Shown here: piece by piece, positions 49,150 through 59,430 of the stretch
Numbering within the stretch: position 1 is the stretch's first letter
How the letters are laid out: every line of letters begins with the position of its first letter
Assembly (NCBI RefSeq): GCF_030824435.1
Contig: NZ_JAVBXS010000023.1
Span: 1-64,000 of the forward strand
Origin: Rheinheimera sp.
GTDB lineage: Bacteria; Pseudomonadota; Gammaproteobacteria; Enterobacterales; Alteromonadaceae
DNA: 64,000 bases
Reading direction: 5' to 3'
The notes under the pieces: generated by a model
Databases searched by the model: none
Told to the model about the DNA's origin: nothing
Seen by the model: the letters and a program-made list of their open reading frames with translations, nothing else
Position numbers and translations under genes: made by a program

Positions 49150-49632
49150 TCACTGTGGCTTAGCGACAGGCTGCACAAACAGCTGCTGATACTGGCTATC
49201 TGTTAAAGGGTAGAAAGTGGCCTGCCCCTGACGCTGCAAATAATATTGCTGCTGATATTGAAATAACCACCAATGCTGGGCACTGTCGGCACCAGCCAAT
49301 AATACCACCACCCGTTCTATCGGTTGACTGTCGATTTGTGGTGGATTTACTTCAGCTTGCAGTTCCAGCTGTTGCCAGGCGCTGGCTATTTCCGCCGCGC
49401 TGTTGCTACTTTGCAGCTGCGGCTGAAAATGCCACACCACACCGGCTTGTTGCACATTGGTCTGAGTAAACTGCAACTGCACCAAGGGAACACCTGCAGG
49501 AACCACTTTTTCACTCAGAGGCTGCTGCTGTTTTAATAAAGCCAATTGCTGCGGCACTATATAAAACAGCAACATCAGCGCCAGCACGGCAAAAATAATA
49601 ATATTGTTCCAGTCACGTCGGCTAAGTGCCAT
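49150..49632 (-). CDS. Membrane-anchored protein of unknown function upstream of mutM
   Basis: A 160-residue protein from ATG 49632, with GAAGGGA before it. It has one N-terminal span (IIIFAVLALMLLFYIVPQQL) and a Gln-rich periplasmic part without known motifs. It precedes mutM by nine bases and likely shares its transcript. I do not recognise the family. Confidence 0.7.
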   Translation of the reverse strand: MALSRRDWNNIIIFAVLALMLLFYIVPQQLALLKQQQPLSEKVVPAGVPLVQLQFTQTNVQQAGVVWHFQPQLQSSNSAAEIASAWQQLELQAEVNPPQIDSQPIERVVVLLAGADSAQHWWLFQYQQQYYLQRQGQATFYPLTDSQYQQLFVQPVAKPQ

Positions 49633-49814
49633 CAAATATCCCTTCAACCGGCAAAAAACGCAGTGTAATGCATTGTGTTAAGCCCGCCTAGTTAGCAACT
49701 CAGCGGAAAACATTTGCGTGCTGATACAAAAGATAAAAACAACAGCAGGTTATGAAGCTATAGCGACACAATACAACAACAGATAACAGCCCGCATCACC
49801 GCTATAAAAGCGGG

Positions 49815-49862
49815 TTGAAGTTTTGAAGTTTTGAAGTTTTGAAGTTTTGAAGTTTTGAAGTT
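49815..49862 (+). repeat. Six tandem copies of the 8-bp unit TTGAAGTT
   Basis: A perfect 48-base microsatellite in the gap between rpmG and the 49150 gene, about 180 bases upstream of that gene's start. Slippage could change copy number. Confidence 0.95.
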
Positions 49863-49903
49863 TACAGATTGAATCCTGGCAATTCGCAGGCGCCAGAAAC
49901 ACA

Positions 49904-49925
49904 AAACCCGGCAATTGCCGGGTTT
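49904..49925 (-). terminator. Terminator of rpmB-rpmG
   Basis: AAACCCGGCA and TGCCGGGTTT pair around two bases, 12 bases after the rpmG stop; a TTTTG run follows on the minus strand. Confidence 0.82.
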
Positions 49926-49936
49926 CGCTTATTCGA

Positions 49937-50092
49937 TTATTTGATTTTCGCTTCTTTGAAAATCACGTGCTTGCGCACTTTAGGATCGAATTTTTTGATT
50001 TCCATTTTTTCTGGCATGGTGCGCTTGTTTTTATCAGTTGTATAAAAAAAGCCGGTACCAGCAGTAGAAACTAAACGAATTTTATCGCGCAT
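49937..50092 (-). CDS. rpmG: 50S ribosomal protein L33
   Basis: A 51-residue protein read as [20 protein letters not shown] through [19 protein letters not shown] to an end KEAKIK. It lacks the Cys pairs of the zinc-binding form, so it is the C-minus type. It follows rpmB by ten bases in the conserved rpmBG pair. Confidence 0.97.
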   Translation of the reverse strand: MRDKIRLVSTAGTGFFYTTDKNKRTMPEKMEIKKFDPKVRKHVIFKEAKIK

Positions 50093-50102
50093 TTTCTATT
50101 CC

Positions 50103-50339
50103 TTAAACCTTTTGACCTTGCTTACGCAGATCAGCTAAAACTGCATCGATACCATTTTTATCGATGATACGCATAGCGCGCGTTGAAAGGCGCAGCGATA
50201 CGAAACGGTTTTCGCTTTCAACCCAGAAACGGTGAGTTTGCAGGTTAGGCAGGAAACGGCGCTTAGTTGCGTTGTTGGCGTGTGAACGACGGTTACCTAC
50301 CATCGGACCTTTACCAGTGATTTGGCACACTCTAGACAT
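50103..50339 (-). CDS. rpmB: 50S ribosomal protein L28
   Basis: The 78-residue length is that of E. coli L28. Signatures are [20 protein letters not shown] and [19 protein letters not shown]. First gene of rpmBG; no zinc-finger cysteines beyond Cys5. Confidence 0.98.
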   Translation of the reverse strand: MSRVCQITGKGPMVGNRRSHANNATKRRFLPNLQTHRFWVESENRFVSLRLSTRAMRIIDKNGIDAVLADLRKQGQKV

Positions 50340-50505
50340 GTCAATGTTTCTCCAAAATTACTTCAGCTCGAGCTATCGTCATCCTTCTGGCCTGGAAGAA
50401 TGCCCCGGATTTCTGAAAGGGCGCAATTTATACAGGATCCCAGCCAAAAACTCAAGGTAATTCTGCCCTGAATTTAACCGATCTTGTATGCGATCCAATC
50501 AGATC

Positions 50506-51180
50506 TTAAAGCCAGCCGCGTTCTGCAAAGGAAATAACCTCTGCGTCGCCGACCACAAAGTGATCCAATAACTTAATGTCGACCAAAGCCATAGCTTGGG
50601 TCAGGCGCTCCGTTATTGCTCTGTCAGCACGACTCGGCTCAGCAACTCCGGATGGATGATTGTGAGCCAAAATAACGGCGGCGGCATTATGCGCTAAAGC
50701 GCTTTGAACTACAATACGCGGATACACAGGACTCGCATCTATTGTGCCGTAAAACAGTGGTTCTGCTTTGATCAGCCGGTGTTGGCTGTCTAAATACAAC
50801 AACATAAATACTTCCCGTTGTTCCATACCCAAACTGTACTGCAAATAATTTTTTACCAGTGCAGGTTCGGTAAACACCACATCACGTTTTAAATCTTCAA
50901 CTAAAGAACGGCGGCACAGCTCCAGCACAGCCTGGGTTTTGACATAACGCGCCAGCCCAAGCCCACGGTTTTTACAGAATTTTTGCTGACTGGCACCAAA
51001 CAGCTGCTTCAGACTGCCAAATTCCCCCAGCAGTTCACGGGCCAACGCCAAAGCATCCACCCCAACTACCCCATTGCCCAGAAATACCGCTAACAGCTCA
51101 GCATCTGTTAAAGACGCGGCACCATGCGCCAGTAATTTTTCTCTGGGTCTTTCGGCCAAAGGCCATTCTTTGATACTCAT
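50506..51180 (-). CDS. radC: RadC family JAMM/MPN protein
   Basis: A 224-residue protein with an N-terminal helix-hairpin-helix region and a C-terminal JAB/MPN domain holding the metal site HNHPSG followed by SRADR. The chromosomal copy beside coaBC is the standard radC; despite its name a role in DNA repair is not established. Divergent from coaBC with 71 bases between them. Confidence 0.95.
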   Translation of the reverse strand: MSIKEWPLAERPREKLLAHGAASLTDAELLAVFLGNGVVGVDALALARELLGEFGSLKQLFGASQQKFCKNRGLGLARYVKTQAVLELCRRSLVEDLKRDVVFTEPALVKNYLQYSLGMEQREVFMLLYLDSQHRLIKAEPLFYGTIDASPVYPRIVVQSALAHNAAAVILAHNHPSGVAEPSRADRAITERLTQAMALVDIKLLDHFVVGDAEVISFAERGWL

Positions 51181-51251
51181 CAGCTCTCGTCCTTGAGTTG
51201 AAGTTCGTGTTATCTTAGCGGCCTGTTGTTTGACGTCCGGGCCTGTATTGC

Positions 51252-52481
51252 ATGAGCACAGCTGCCAATTCCTTGCCGCTTTATGGCAAAAACATTCTGC
51301 TTGGTATCAGCGGCGGTATTGCCGCTTATAAAAGTGCTGATTTAGTCAGGCGTTTAAAAGAACGTGGCGCCGAAGTGCGTGTCATCCTGACACCGGCCGC
51401 CAGCGAATTTATCACGCCACTGACGTTACAAGCGCTCTCCGGCCACCCTGTTGGTCAATCTTTGTTAGACCCGGCCGCTGAAGCCGCCATGGGCCATATT
51501 GAACTGGCACGCTGGGCCGACTTTATTCTGGTGGCGCCTGCCTCGGCCGATGTCATTGCCCGCATCACGCATGGCATGGCCAACGATTTGCTCACTACCT
51601 GCATTCTGGCCGCCAATGCACCTTTGGCGATAGCGCCGGCGATGAACCAGCAGATGTATAAAAACATAGCTACCCAGACTAATTTAGCAACTTTAAATTC
51701 ACGAGAAGTTCACATTTATGGGCCTGCAGCCGGTGAACAAGCTTGTGGTGATGTGGGTATGGGCCGCATGCTGGAACCGCTGCAACTGGCTGAATTGGTC
51801 GTGGCGTTTTTTAATGAAACGCCTAAACCATTCAAAGGTTTAAAAATTGCCATTACCGCAGGCCCAACCCGTGAAGCGATAGACCCGGTGCGTTACATCA
51901 GTAACCACAGCTCCGGCAAAATGGGTTTTGCGCTGGCAGACGCTGCCGCCAAACTTGGCGCTGAAGTCACTTTGATCAGCGGCCCGGTGCAACTGACAAC
52001 ACCAACAGCTGTGAACCGTATTGATGTGGTGAGCGCAGAGCAGATGTGTCAGGCAGCACTTGCGCAGGCACCGGAGCACGATATTTTTATTGGCTGCGCC
52101 GCAGTGGCCGATTACCGCATGGCTGAAGTTTCCGGCCAAAAACTGAAAAAAACCGCAGATAAAAACGAACTGACACTGCAACTGGTGAAAAACCCCGACA
52201 TTATTGCGCAGGTTTCAGCTTTAACGCACCAGCGCCCTTTTACCGTGGGTTTTGCCGCCGAAACTGAAAACATCCAGGCTTATGCCCTGCAAAAACTGCA
52301 AAACAAAAAGCTGGACCTTATTTGTGCCAATGACGTTTCAGTGGCAGGTCAGGGTTTTAACAGCGAACAAAATGCTGTCACAGTGTTCGGCCATCATATG
52401 CAGCAATCCCTTGCCTTGCAGGACAAAACCACACTGGCAACTGCCCTTATTCAATTAATTGTTGAGCAATATAAAAAATGA
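51252..52481 (+). CDS. coaBC: Bifunctional phosphopantothenoylcysteine synthetase/decarboxylase
   Basis: Two steps of coenzyme A synthesis in one 409-residue protein. The N-terminal flavoprotein CoaC (to about 190) opens with [20 protein letters not shown] and contains the PAMNQQMY substrate region; the C-terminal CoaB synthetase contains [19 protein letters not shown] and later the Lys-rich clamp KLKKTADK. Overlaps dut by four bases. Confidence 0.98.
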   Translation: MSTAANSLPLYGKNILLGISGGIAAYKSADLVRRLKERGAEVRVILTPAASEFITPLTLQALSGHPVGQSLLDPAAEAAMGHIELARWADFILVAPASADVIARITHGMANDLLTTCILAANAPLAIAPAMNQQMYKNIATQTNLATLNSREVHIYGPAAGEQACGDVGMGRMLEPLQLAELVVAFFNETPKPFKGLKIAITAGPTREAIDPVRYISNHSSGKMGFALADAAAKLGAEVTLISGPVQLTTPTAVNRIDVVSAEQMCQAALAQAPEHDIFIGCAAVADYRMAEVSGQKLKKTADKNELTLQLVKNPDIIAQVSALTHQRPFTVGFAAETENIQAYALQKLQNKKLDLICANDVSVAGQGFNSEQNAVTVFGHHMQQSLALQDKTTLATALIQLIVEQYKK

Positions 52482-52936
52482 AAAAAAACATTGAACTGAA
52501 AATTCTGGACCCACGCATCGGTACTGAATACCCATTGCCTGCTTATGCCACGCCAGGCTCAGCCGGGCTGGATTTACGCGCGCTGTTAGATGCGCCACTG
52601 GAACTTAAACCAGGTGAAACCTTTTTAATTCCAACAGGTATTGCCATTCATATTGGCGACGCTAATTTATGCGCCACTATTTTGCCACGCTCTGGTTTAG
52701 GCCATAAACACGGTATTGTGCTGGGTAATCTGGTGGGTTTAATTGACTCGGATTATCAGGGCCAGCTGATGGTTTCCACCTGGAACCGGGGTTCAGACAC
52801 TTTTACTATCATGCCCGGCGACCGTATTGCGCAGCTGGTGTTTATGCCGGTGGTGCAGGCAGATTTCAGTCTGGTGCTGGATTTTGACCAAAGTGAAAGG
52901 GGTGAAGGTGGTTTTGGTCACTCAGGCAAACACTAA
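52478..52936 (+). CDS. dut: dUTP diphosphatase
   Basis: Hydrolyses dUTP to dUMP, keeping uracil out of DNA and feeding dTMP synthesis. The 152-residue trimeric dUTPase shows its five motifs, including [40 protein letters not shown] and the C-terminal [12 protein letters not shown]. Between coaBC and slmA as in E. coli. Confidence 0.98.
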   Translation: MKKNIELKILDPRIGTEYPLPAYATPGSAGLDLRALLDAPLELKPGETFLIPTGIAIHIGDANLCATILPRSGLGHKHGIVLGNLVGLIDSDYQGQLMVSTWNRGSDTFTIMPGDRIAQLVFMPVVQADFSLVLDFDQSERGEGGFGHSGKH

Positions 52937-52979
52937 AGTTTTGATAGCAGATACAACATCTGATGAATAAGAGCGCAGT

Positions 52980-53570
52980 ATGAGCACGGTGCGAAGTAGC
53001 AACCGCAAAGATGAAATTCTGCAGGCGCTGGCCGCTATGCTGGAGAACAACCCGGGCCAGCGTATTACCACAGCGGCGCTGGCCGCTGAAGTTGGTGTGT
53101 CAGAAGCCGCTTTGTACCGGCACTTTCCCAGCAAAGCCCGGATGTTCGAAGGTTTAATCGAGTTTATTGAAGCAACACTGCTCAGCACTATCAGCAAAAT
53201 TTTGCAGGAACATAAACAAACCGAACAAAGGGTTGAGCTGATTCTGCAGATGTTGTTGGTGTTTGCTGACCGCAACCCAGGCATGTGCCGCATTCTGACT
53301 GGCGATGCGCTGCAAGGCGAACAAGAAAGGCTCAGAGAAAGAGTGGCGCTGTTGTTCGACAAACTGGAACTACAACTGCGCCAATGCCTGCGCGAACGTA
53401 AGTTACGGGAAGGCAAAGGTTTTATGCAGGATGAAGGCGAACTGGCTAATTTATTGCTGGCACTATGTGAAGGAAAAATTCACCAGTTTGTCCGTTCTGG
53501 GTTTAGTCGTTTACCCAGCCAGCATTTTTCAGTTCAATGGGCCTTGTTACGGCAAAGTCTGTTTCAGTAA
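52980..53570 (+). CDS. slmA: Nucleoid occlusion factor SlmA (TetR fold)
   Basis: DNA-bound inhibitor of FtsZ that prevents division over the nucleoid. The 196-residue protein has a TetR-type helix-turn-helix ([20 protein letters not shown]) at about 30-55 and an all-helical ligand or FtsZ-binding part. The place after dut identifies it. Confidence 0.97.
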   Translation: MSTVRSSNRKDEILQALAAMLENNPGQRITTAALAAEVGVSEAALYRHFPSKARMFEGLIEFIEATLLSTISKILQEHKQTEQRVELILQMLLVFADRNPGMCRILTGDALQGEQERLRERVALLFDKLELQLRQCLRERKLREGKGFMQDEGELANLLLALCEGKIHQFVRSGFSRLPSQHFSVQWALLRQSLFQ

Positions 53571-53598
53571 AACCAAAACAGCCAGAGCTACCACGGCT

Positions 53599-53973
53599 TT
53601 AGCCAAATTTTTGCCAGAGCGCCACTCCCCAGACCACGGCCACCACAGTCAGACTTAAAGTCACTGCAGCAGAGCCCAGATCTTTCGCCCGGCCAGATAA
53701 TTCATGCCGCTCTAAACTCACCCTGTCGGTCAGGGTTTCAATGGCAGAATTGAGCAATTCCACTATTAACACCAGCAATAACACCGACACCAACAAAGCC
53801 CAGTGCTGCGCCGATTGTGCCAACCAAAAAGACAAAGGCAATAGCAGCATAGCTAGCACTGCTTCCTGCCGGAAGGCTGCCTCAAAACGCCAGGCGGCTA
53901 CAAAACCTTTGCGTGAACATTCAGTAGCTTTAAGCACGCGGCCCAAGCCGCTGCCATTAGGTTTATTAATCAC
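53599..53973 (-). CDS. dgkA: Diacylglycerol kinase
   Basis: Small three-span membrane enzyme that rephosphorylates diacylglycerol. The 124-residue protein contains EAAFRQEAVLA and the signature ELLNSAIETLTDRVS with its catalytic Glu and Asn. It is convergent with slmA (28 bases). Confidence 0.95.
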   Translation of the reverse strand: MINKPNGSGLGRVLKATECSRKGFVAAWRFEAAFRQEAVLAMLLLPLSFWLAQSAQHWALLVSVLLLVLIVELLNSAIETLTDRVSLERHELSGRAKDLGSAAVTLSLTVVAVVWGVALWQKFG

Positions 53974-54063
53974 TGTAGTTACCGTCTGCTTGATCCTGAA
54001 AATTCCGGCATGCCGCGCTGCTGAATGCCTGCTGCGCTATTCCATGCCGTCAACTGCCGCTAC

Positions 54064-54093
54064 GGGCAGCAGAGCCTGATGTTGCTCTGCCCC
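54064..54093. other. Imperfect stem-loop after pyrE
   Basis: GCAGAGC and GCTCTGC pair around eight bases, with a bulged GGG/CCC extension, in the 167-base gap between pyrE and dgkA. No T run follows on the minus strand; a weak or Rho-assisted terminator is possible. Confidence 0.4.
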
Positions 54094-54140
54094 CTGCCAT
54101 GCTGTTATCGCAATATTCTCTGAAGAAAAGCTTAACAGCG

Positions 54141-54788
54141 TTAAATATTTACACCGTATTGTGCTCTGTAAGCGGTAACAGCATCCAGATGCTGTGCCAG
54201 CTCAGGTTTACCCTGCAGGTAGTTAATCAGGTCGTTCAGGCCAATAATGGACACCACTTTGGTGCCAAAATCGCGTTCAACTTCCTGGATGGCCGACAAT
54301 TCGCCCTGACCACGTTCCTGCCGGTCCAGCGCAATCAGCACACCGGCAAGCTGTGCACCCTGCGCCTGAATGATCTGCATCGATTCACGAATGGCAGTAC
54401 CTGCTGTGATCACATCGTCCACCAGCAAAATACGGCCATTGAGCGGCGAACCCACTAAATTGCCACCTTCACCATGGGTTTTGGCTTCTTTGCGGTTAAA
54501 ACAATAAGGCACGTCGCGCTGATGATGATCAAACAGCGCTACTGCCGTAGTAGTGGCAATAGGAATACCTTTATAAGCCGGGCCAAACAGCACGTCGAAT
54601 TCAATACCGGAATCCTGCACTGCCGCAGCATAAAAACGGCCTAATTTTGCTAAGTCGCCGCCGGTATTAAATAAACCGGCATTAAAAAAATACGGGCTGG
54701 TACGGCCTGATTTCAAAGTGAAAGAGCCAAATTTCAGCACCTGACGGCTCAGGGCAAACTCAATAAATTCAATCTGAAAAGCTTTCAT
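54141..54788 (-). CDS. pyrE: Orotate phosphoribosyltransferase
   Basis: Adds PRPP to orotate in pyrimidine synthesis. The 215-residue protein contains the PRPP motif [13 protein letters not shown] and the loop [15 protein letters not shown] 54788 has GAGG five bases before it; a GTG two codons earlier overlaps that site. It starts seven bases after rph, so the long rph-pyrE attenuator of E. coli is absent. Confidence 0.98.
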   Translation of the reverse strand: MKAFQIEFIEFALSRQVLKFGSFTLKSGRTSPYFFNAGLFNTGGDLAKLGRFYAAAVQDSGIEFDVLFGPAYKGIPIATTTAVALFDHHQRDVPYCFNRKEAKTHGEGGNLVGSPLNGRILLVDDVITAGTAIRESMQIIQAQGAQLAGVLIALDRQERGQGELSAIQEVERDFGTKVVSIIGLNDLINYLQGKPELAQHLDAVTAYRAQYGVNI

Positions 54789-54795
54789 TCCCACC

Positions 54796-55509
54796 TCAGG
54801 CTAAAACACGTTTTTGTTCGTCAATAATTTCGCGGATAGCAGTTTTGGCCAGCGCCATCATGTCCTGCATTTCTTCAAAACTAAAAGGCTCAGCTTCAGC
54901 AGTGCCCTGAATTTCAATCAGTTTGCCGGTTTCGGTCATCACCACGTTCATATCGGTGTCGGCAGCAGAGTCTTCGGTGTATTCAAGGTCGGCTACTGCT
55001 TCGCCTTTATAAATACCAACAGAAACCGCGGCTACCATATATTTCAGTGGGTTGGTTTTAATGCTGCCTTTGGCGCGTAAAAAACTTAAGGCGTCACATA
55101 AAGCCACACAAGCACCGGAAATAGCTGCGGTGCGGGTGCCCCCGTCGGCCTGAATCACGTCACAGTCAAAAGTGATAGTGTTTTCGCCCAGCAAAGATAA
55201 ATCCACAGCTGCGCGCAGGGCACGGCCAATCAGGCGCTGAATTTCCATAGTGCGGCCACTTTGTTTACCACGGGCAGCTTCGCGATCGTTACGAGTGTGG
55301 GTGGCACGTGGCAACATGCCGTATTCGGCGGTGATCCAGCCTTTGCCTTGTCCTTTCATAAAACGTGGCACACCTTCTTCAATAGAAGCGGTACAAAGTA
55401 CTTTGGTATTGCCAAACTCAACCAACACCGAACCTTCGGCATGCGCGGTAAAGTTGCGGGTGAAACTGATAGGACGAATTTGACTGGCTGTTCTGCCGCT
55501 TGGACGCAT
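54796..55509 (-). CDS. rph: Ribonuclease PH
   Basis: Phosphorolytic exonuclease trimming tRNA 3' ends. The 237-residue, full-length protein opens [20 protein letters not shown] and has [20 protein letters not shown] with the phosphate-binding region. Unlike E. coli K-12, no frameshift is seen. Divergent from yicC. Confidence 0.98.
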   Translation of the reverse strand: MRPSGRTASQIRPISFTRNFTAHAEGSVLVEFGNTKVLCTASIEEGVPRFMKGQGKGWITAEYGMLPRATHTRNDREAARGKQSGRTMEIQRLIGRALRAAVDLSLLGENTITFDCDVIQADGGTRTAAISGACVALCDALSFLRAKGSIKTNPLKYMVAAVSVGIYKGEAVADLEYTEDSAADTDMNVVMTETGKLIEIQGTAEAEPFSFEEMQDMMALAKTAIREIIDEQKRVLA

Positions 55510-55704
55510 GAAGGACCTCTGTATGCTGGGTTGGCTGAAATTTCAATCGCACATTATAGGGGCTTGCGCGCGGCAAAGCCATCAGCAATCAAGCGGCATT
55601 TAGTGCCGGCTTTGACACTACACAAGCCGCCAACAACACAAATTTCGCTATTACGCCGCTTCTGGGTATACTCAGTTTTTTGTAGTTTTTTAAAGGACAC
55701 TTGC

Positions 55705-56565
55705 ATGATCCATAGCATGACCGCATTCGCCCGCCACGAAATTAAAGCCAGCTGGGGCAACGCAGTATGGGAAATCCGCTCAGTTAACCAAAGATATCTC
55801 GAGAGTTATTTTCGGTTACCTGAGCAGTTCCGTGGCATAGAAACGCTGTTACGCGACAAACTGCGGCAAAACCTCAACCGCGGCAAACTGGAAATTAACC
55901 TGCGTTACAACGCCGCCAACGCCACCGGCGAGCTGAAAATTAACGACGCTTTTGCCGCACAACTGCTGCAATCGGCGCAGCAACTGCTGGATAAATGCCC
56001 GCAAGCCCAACTGAATGTGGCTGATATTCTGCGCTGGCCAGGTGTGATGGAAACCCAGGAAGCCGACATGGACAGCCTGCAAGCTGAGTTACTGGCCGGT
56101 TTTGATATCGCACTCAAAGACTTTCAGGCCGGCCGTGGCCGCGAAGGCGCTGCTATAGAACAAATGCTGCGCGACCGCCTCGACCAGATTGCCGGCCACG
56201 TCGCCACCCTGCGCACTCATCTGCCACAAGCGCTGCAATGGCAACGCGACAAAATGCACACACGTTTGCAGGAAATCAAAGCAGATATCGACAATAACCG
56301 CCTGGAACAAGAAATGGCTTTCCTGGCACAAAAATCTGACGTGGCCGAAGAGCTCGACCGCCTCGACGCTCATATCAAAGAAACCCGCCACAGCTTAAAA
56401 CAAGGCGGCGCCGTCGGCCGCAGGCTCGATTTTATGATGCAGGAATTTAACCGCGAAGCGAATACGCTATCTTCCAAGGCAATTTCTACTGAGATCACCA
56501 ATACGGCGGTAGAGCTGAAGGTTTTGATTGAGCAGATGCGGGAGCAGATCCAGAACGTTGAATGA
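55705..56565 (+). CDS. yicC: YicC family endoribonuclease-like protein
   Basis: A 286-residue protein from ATG 55705, beginning MIHSMTAFARHEIKASWG, with conserved VNQRYLESYFRLPEQFRG and the C-terminal DUF1732 region (GRRLDFMMQEFNREANTLSS). E. coli YicC is reported to act on RNA. The stop abuts the vsr stop without a gap, which marks the edge of the accessory block. Confidence 0.97.
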   Translation: MIHSMTAFARHEIKASWGNAVWEIRSVNQRYLESYFRLPEQFRGIETLLRDKLRQNLNRGKLEINLRYNAANATGELKINDAFAAQLLQSAQQLLDKCPQAQLNVADILRWPGVMETQEADMDSLQAELLAGFDIALKDFQAGRGREGAAIEQMLRDRLDQIAGHVATLRTHLPQALQWQRDKMHTRLQEIKADIDNNRLEQEMAFLAQKSDVAEELDRLDAHIKETRHSLKQGGAVGRRLDFMMQEFNREANTLSSKAISTEITNTAVELKVLIEQMREQIQNVE

Positions 56566-57018
56566 TTATGACGGAGGTAATTCGCTAAAAGAATTACCTC
56601 CGCGCAACCAAGCGCTTATAAGTTCAAGCAATTGTTCAGTGTTATATCTGGCTTTGCCTTTTAATGCACACTCCCACACCAGTAACACCCGCCAGCCCAA
56701 CTCACGCAACTTGTCCTGCACAGCTTCGTCGTGAACCCTGTTTGCGCTGATTTTCCGGCGCCACCATTCGGTGCGGCTTTTAGGCCAGTGGAACATGGCA
56801 CATTGATGCTGATGCCAGAAACATCCCTGAATAAAGATAACGGCTTTATATTTAGGAAAAACCAGATCCGGTTTGCCGGGCAAGTCTGCTGCATGCAACC
56901 GGTAACGGAAACCGGCCTGATGCAGGCTGCGGCGCACCAGCATTTCAGGCCTGGAATTTTTCCCCTTAATTGCCGCCATATTCCGGCTGCGGGTAGCGGT
57001 ATTATGCACATCAGTCAT
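56566..57018 (-). CDS. vsr: Vsr-type very short patch repair endonuclease
   Basis: Nicks DNA beside T:G mismatches; normally paired with a cytosine-5 methylase of the Dcm type. The 150-residue protein has catalytic Asp51 (GKPDLVFP), His69 (GCFWHQHQC) and the zinc ligands Cys66, His71, Cys73 and Cys117, matching E. coli Vsr position for position. No cytosine-5 methylase is seen in this window. It starts nine bases after the nuclease gene upstream and is co-transcribed with the McrB-like module, so it may serve as that system's nickase. Confidence 0.93.
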   Translation of the reverse strand: MTDVHNTATRSRNMAAIKGKNSRPEMLVRRSLHQAGFRYRLHAADLPGKPDLVFPKYKAVIFIQGCFWHQHQCAMFHWPKSRTEWWRRKISANRVHDEAVQDKLRELGWRVLLVWECALKGKARYNTEQLLELISAWLRGGNSFSELPPS

Positions 57019-57027
57019 AACGCATGA

Positions 57028-59415
57028 TCACCCGTGATAACGATAGTTCGGCATCACCTCTGAATATACAGACTCAATCTCATTAAATTGACTGACAGTT
57101 GCAAGTTTTTGCCTTGTGGTGAGGCGTAACTGGTGCTTAAGGTTATCAAAACCAGCGAGAGGTTTATCTAGCAAAAAAGCCGGTCCAAATTCAAACAACC
57201 AGTATAACTTTTGATTGCGGGCATCAGCTGAACTGAGCTCCAAACCTGTGTGCTGCTTAGTTAACTCTGTACGTTTTACCAGTTTCACTTTTTTCACCGG
57301 CCAGATATAGCGCGCAATGCGCTCCGGCTGACTTGTATCTTCAGTGGCAATTACGCAATAACGCACTTCGTTAATTACATTTTGCTCCAGATTTTCCCGC
57401 TCTGTAGCTTCCAGCCTGGTGTGATAACAAGTGGCTGTTCCCTGCTTAAAGCTATTGATATAAACGGCGTCTCTGCCAGTCTCCGGGGCGGCGGTAATAA
57501 CCAAAGTCAGGTCAGGATAAAATACCTGCTGCATACCATGGTGCGGAATACGTGCAGAGTCCTCCATCAGATATCTGTCAACGGATTCAGCCATGGTAAA
57601 AGCAGGATTGTGTGCAAACTGCTTTTGTAAAAAAGCTTTAAGCCATAAACAACCATTGTCACCGTTTGCTGAGGGCAGCAGTGGGAAAGCACCTATACCT
57701 ATTGAATCTATTGCTTCGGCGTATGTGCTGACGGCAGGAGGTTGCTGCTGGTTATTTGCCCCAGGGTAAAGTGCGTAAGCCCCATACACAGAACGACTTT
57801 TATGTTTTTGCTCACCGTTTTTTTCAACATGAATCAATGCATCCCGGTATCTGTGCATCTGATAAATGGCATCAGCAGGTACAAGATCCTGTTCCGCATC
57901 GTCTGATTTATTGTCAATCCGGTATTTCGCATCAAACAACCACATCAGCCTCAACTCACCGGCAAAGGTGGCCTCCAGCACTATATCGGGTTTGTGGTCG
58001 TACAACCAGGAGCGGACCGGCTTTGTCTTTTCACCAAATTTAGGTTCATGCGCCAGTCGTATCGTTAAACCATCTTCGCGGGTAAAAATGTAGGAGTCAG
58101 CCAGCACATCATCAAACTTATTCGATGCCCCGGTATGCGCAACACGAAATGGTTTTTGCGGTTTTTCTGTAAAACCTAAATCTGTAGTTAAAATCCGCCG
58201 GATTTCAAGGAAACACCACACTTCATACAATTCATCTATGGTCTTCATCGAAACCGAACTTTGGCTGCCCATCACGTCCAGATAGCGTTTTAACTCGTGC
58301 CATGCCTGATATACACCGCTGTAGCCGGTTTTTTGCTGCAAGACCAGCGACTCTTTGCTCATGCCTTTAAATGAGCCGACTTCTTTAAACATCGGATGAT
58401 ACAGGTATTTTTCCAGTGTTTTTTGCCAGTCGTTGAGTTGGCCGGAAAACGTTTCAGAAAAAACCTGGGCATCCGGCCTTTTGTTGGCTTCATTAACCAG
58501 ACTTATAAATCTGCCAAGCTGGAAATGCGCATATTGCACTACCATTTTGATAAAGCGGTTCTCGGGCGTATCCAGGCTCAGAATTTTGCGTTTAGTCACA
58601 TAGCTGTTGTGATAATTCTGAACGCTAAAGTCCTGCGACAGCTTTTCCTGTAAAGTTACCGATTGCTTACCTTTCAGCCGCTCAGCTTTTACCCTGCGCT
58701 CTACCTGAACCAAACGACTGTGGGGAGCATTTGAAAGAATACGGATATTTTTCTCAAATTTGTTTCGCAAACCAGTAAAGCGGGCAAGCCACAACAACGG
58801 AAAATTATGATTGGATTGTCTTGTTGCATCGGCTGTTGATTCGGTGCTGTTACCAAAAGCAAAACGCCATAATGGATAGTCACTATCAAGTCGCCGGTAA
58901 ATTGCCTGTAAATCGGAATCCAGATCCATTTTGGTTGGCAACACAACAAATTTGACCGCAATGTATTGGGGTTTGCCGTTGCTGCTGTAACTAAATGGCA
59001 ATGAAAACCAGCCTACATTGTTGCCAAAATTCAGGGTGCCACTGAGCAATAACTGATTACCCAGTTTTTTAGTGCGGAATGAACTCTGGATTGCTGAAAG
59101 TTTATGCGTGATCTGAGGCTGAGGTTCAGCATCTGAATAATGTTTAAACACCAGCTCAAACATATAATCGGTATTTTCAAACAGCAGGGCTTTAGGGCTA
59201 ATCAGTGCGCCAACCTCAGCATTAAGAGGAGTAGATACTTGCTCTACTCCAAAAGCGCCGACATGCAATAGCTGGTCAAAGGCAACCACACCTAAAGGTG
59301 CAACTTTGCCCCGACTGGCCATAGTTTTAGCCAGTACGCGTTGTTTACCCGTGACATCGGGGCCATAAAGCGCCAGTTGCCAATCGCTGGTATCTATCAG
59401 AAGAAGTTCGCGCAT
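57028..59415 (-). CDS. DUF2357-domain PD-(D/E)XK nuclease, McrC-like partner
   Basis: A large 795-residue protein with an N-terminal DUF2357-like part and a restriction-like nuclease near 395-530. Catalytic candidates are Asp477 (HKPDIVLEA), Asp495 and Lys497 (FDAKY), preceded by the conserved YEVWCFLEI and followed by the QMHRYRDAL motif. This is the PDDEXK_7 type found beside McrB-like motors. It starts about 15 bases after the McrB-like stop codon, so the two are translated together. ATG 59415 is chosen; a TTG at 59427 is also in frame. Expected role: the cleaving subunit of an McrBC-like complex. Confidence 0.85.
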   Translation of the reverse strand: MRELLLIDTSDWQLALYGPDVTGKQRVLAKTMASRGKVAPLGVVAFDQLLHVGAFGVEQVSTPLNAEVGALISPKALLFENTDYMFELVFKHYSDAEPQPQITHKLSAIQSSFRTKKLGNQLLLSGTLNFGNNVGWFSLPFSYSSNGKPQYIAVKFVVLPTKMDLDSDLQAIYRRLDSDYPLWRFAFGNSTESTADATRQSNHNFPLLWLARFTGLRNKFEKNIRILSNAPHSRLVQVERRVKAERLKGKQSVTLQEKLSQDFSVQNYHNSYVTKRKILSLDTPENRFIKMVVQYAHFQLGRFISLVNEANKRPDAQVFSETFSGQLNDWQKTLEKYLYHPMFKEVGSFKGMSKESLVLQQKTGYSGVYQAWHELKRYLDVMGSQSSVSMKTIDELYEVWCFLEIRRILTTDLGFTEKPQKPFRVAHTGASNKFDDVLADSYIFTREDGLTIRLAHEPKFGEKTKPVRSWLYDHKPDIVLEATFAGELRLMWLFDAKYRIDNKSDDAEQDLVPADAIYQMHRYRDALIHVEKNGEQKHKSRSVYGAYALYPGANNQQQPPAVSTYAEAIDSIGIGAFPLLPSANGDNGCLWLKAFLQKQFAHNPAFTMAESVDRYLMEDSARIPHHGMQQVFYPDLTLVITAAPETGRDAVYINSFKQGTATCYHTRLEATERENLEQNVINEVRYCVIATEDTSQPERIARYIWPVKKVKLVKRTELTKQHTGLELSSADARNQKLYWLFEFGPAFLLDKPLAGFDNLKHQLRLTTRQKLATVSQFNEIESVYSEVMPNYRYHG

Positions 59416-59430
59416 CCCTGAACTCAAACC

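Noticed and set aside
55261-55704. N-terminal extension of yicC
   Set aside because: Overlaps rph on the other strand and has no YicC similarity; the family start MIHSMTAFAR is at 55705.
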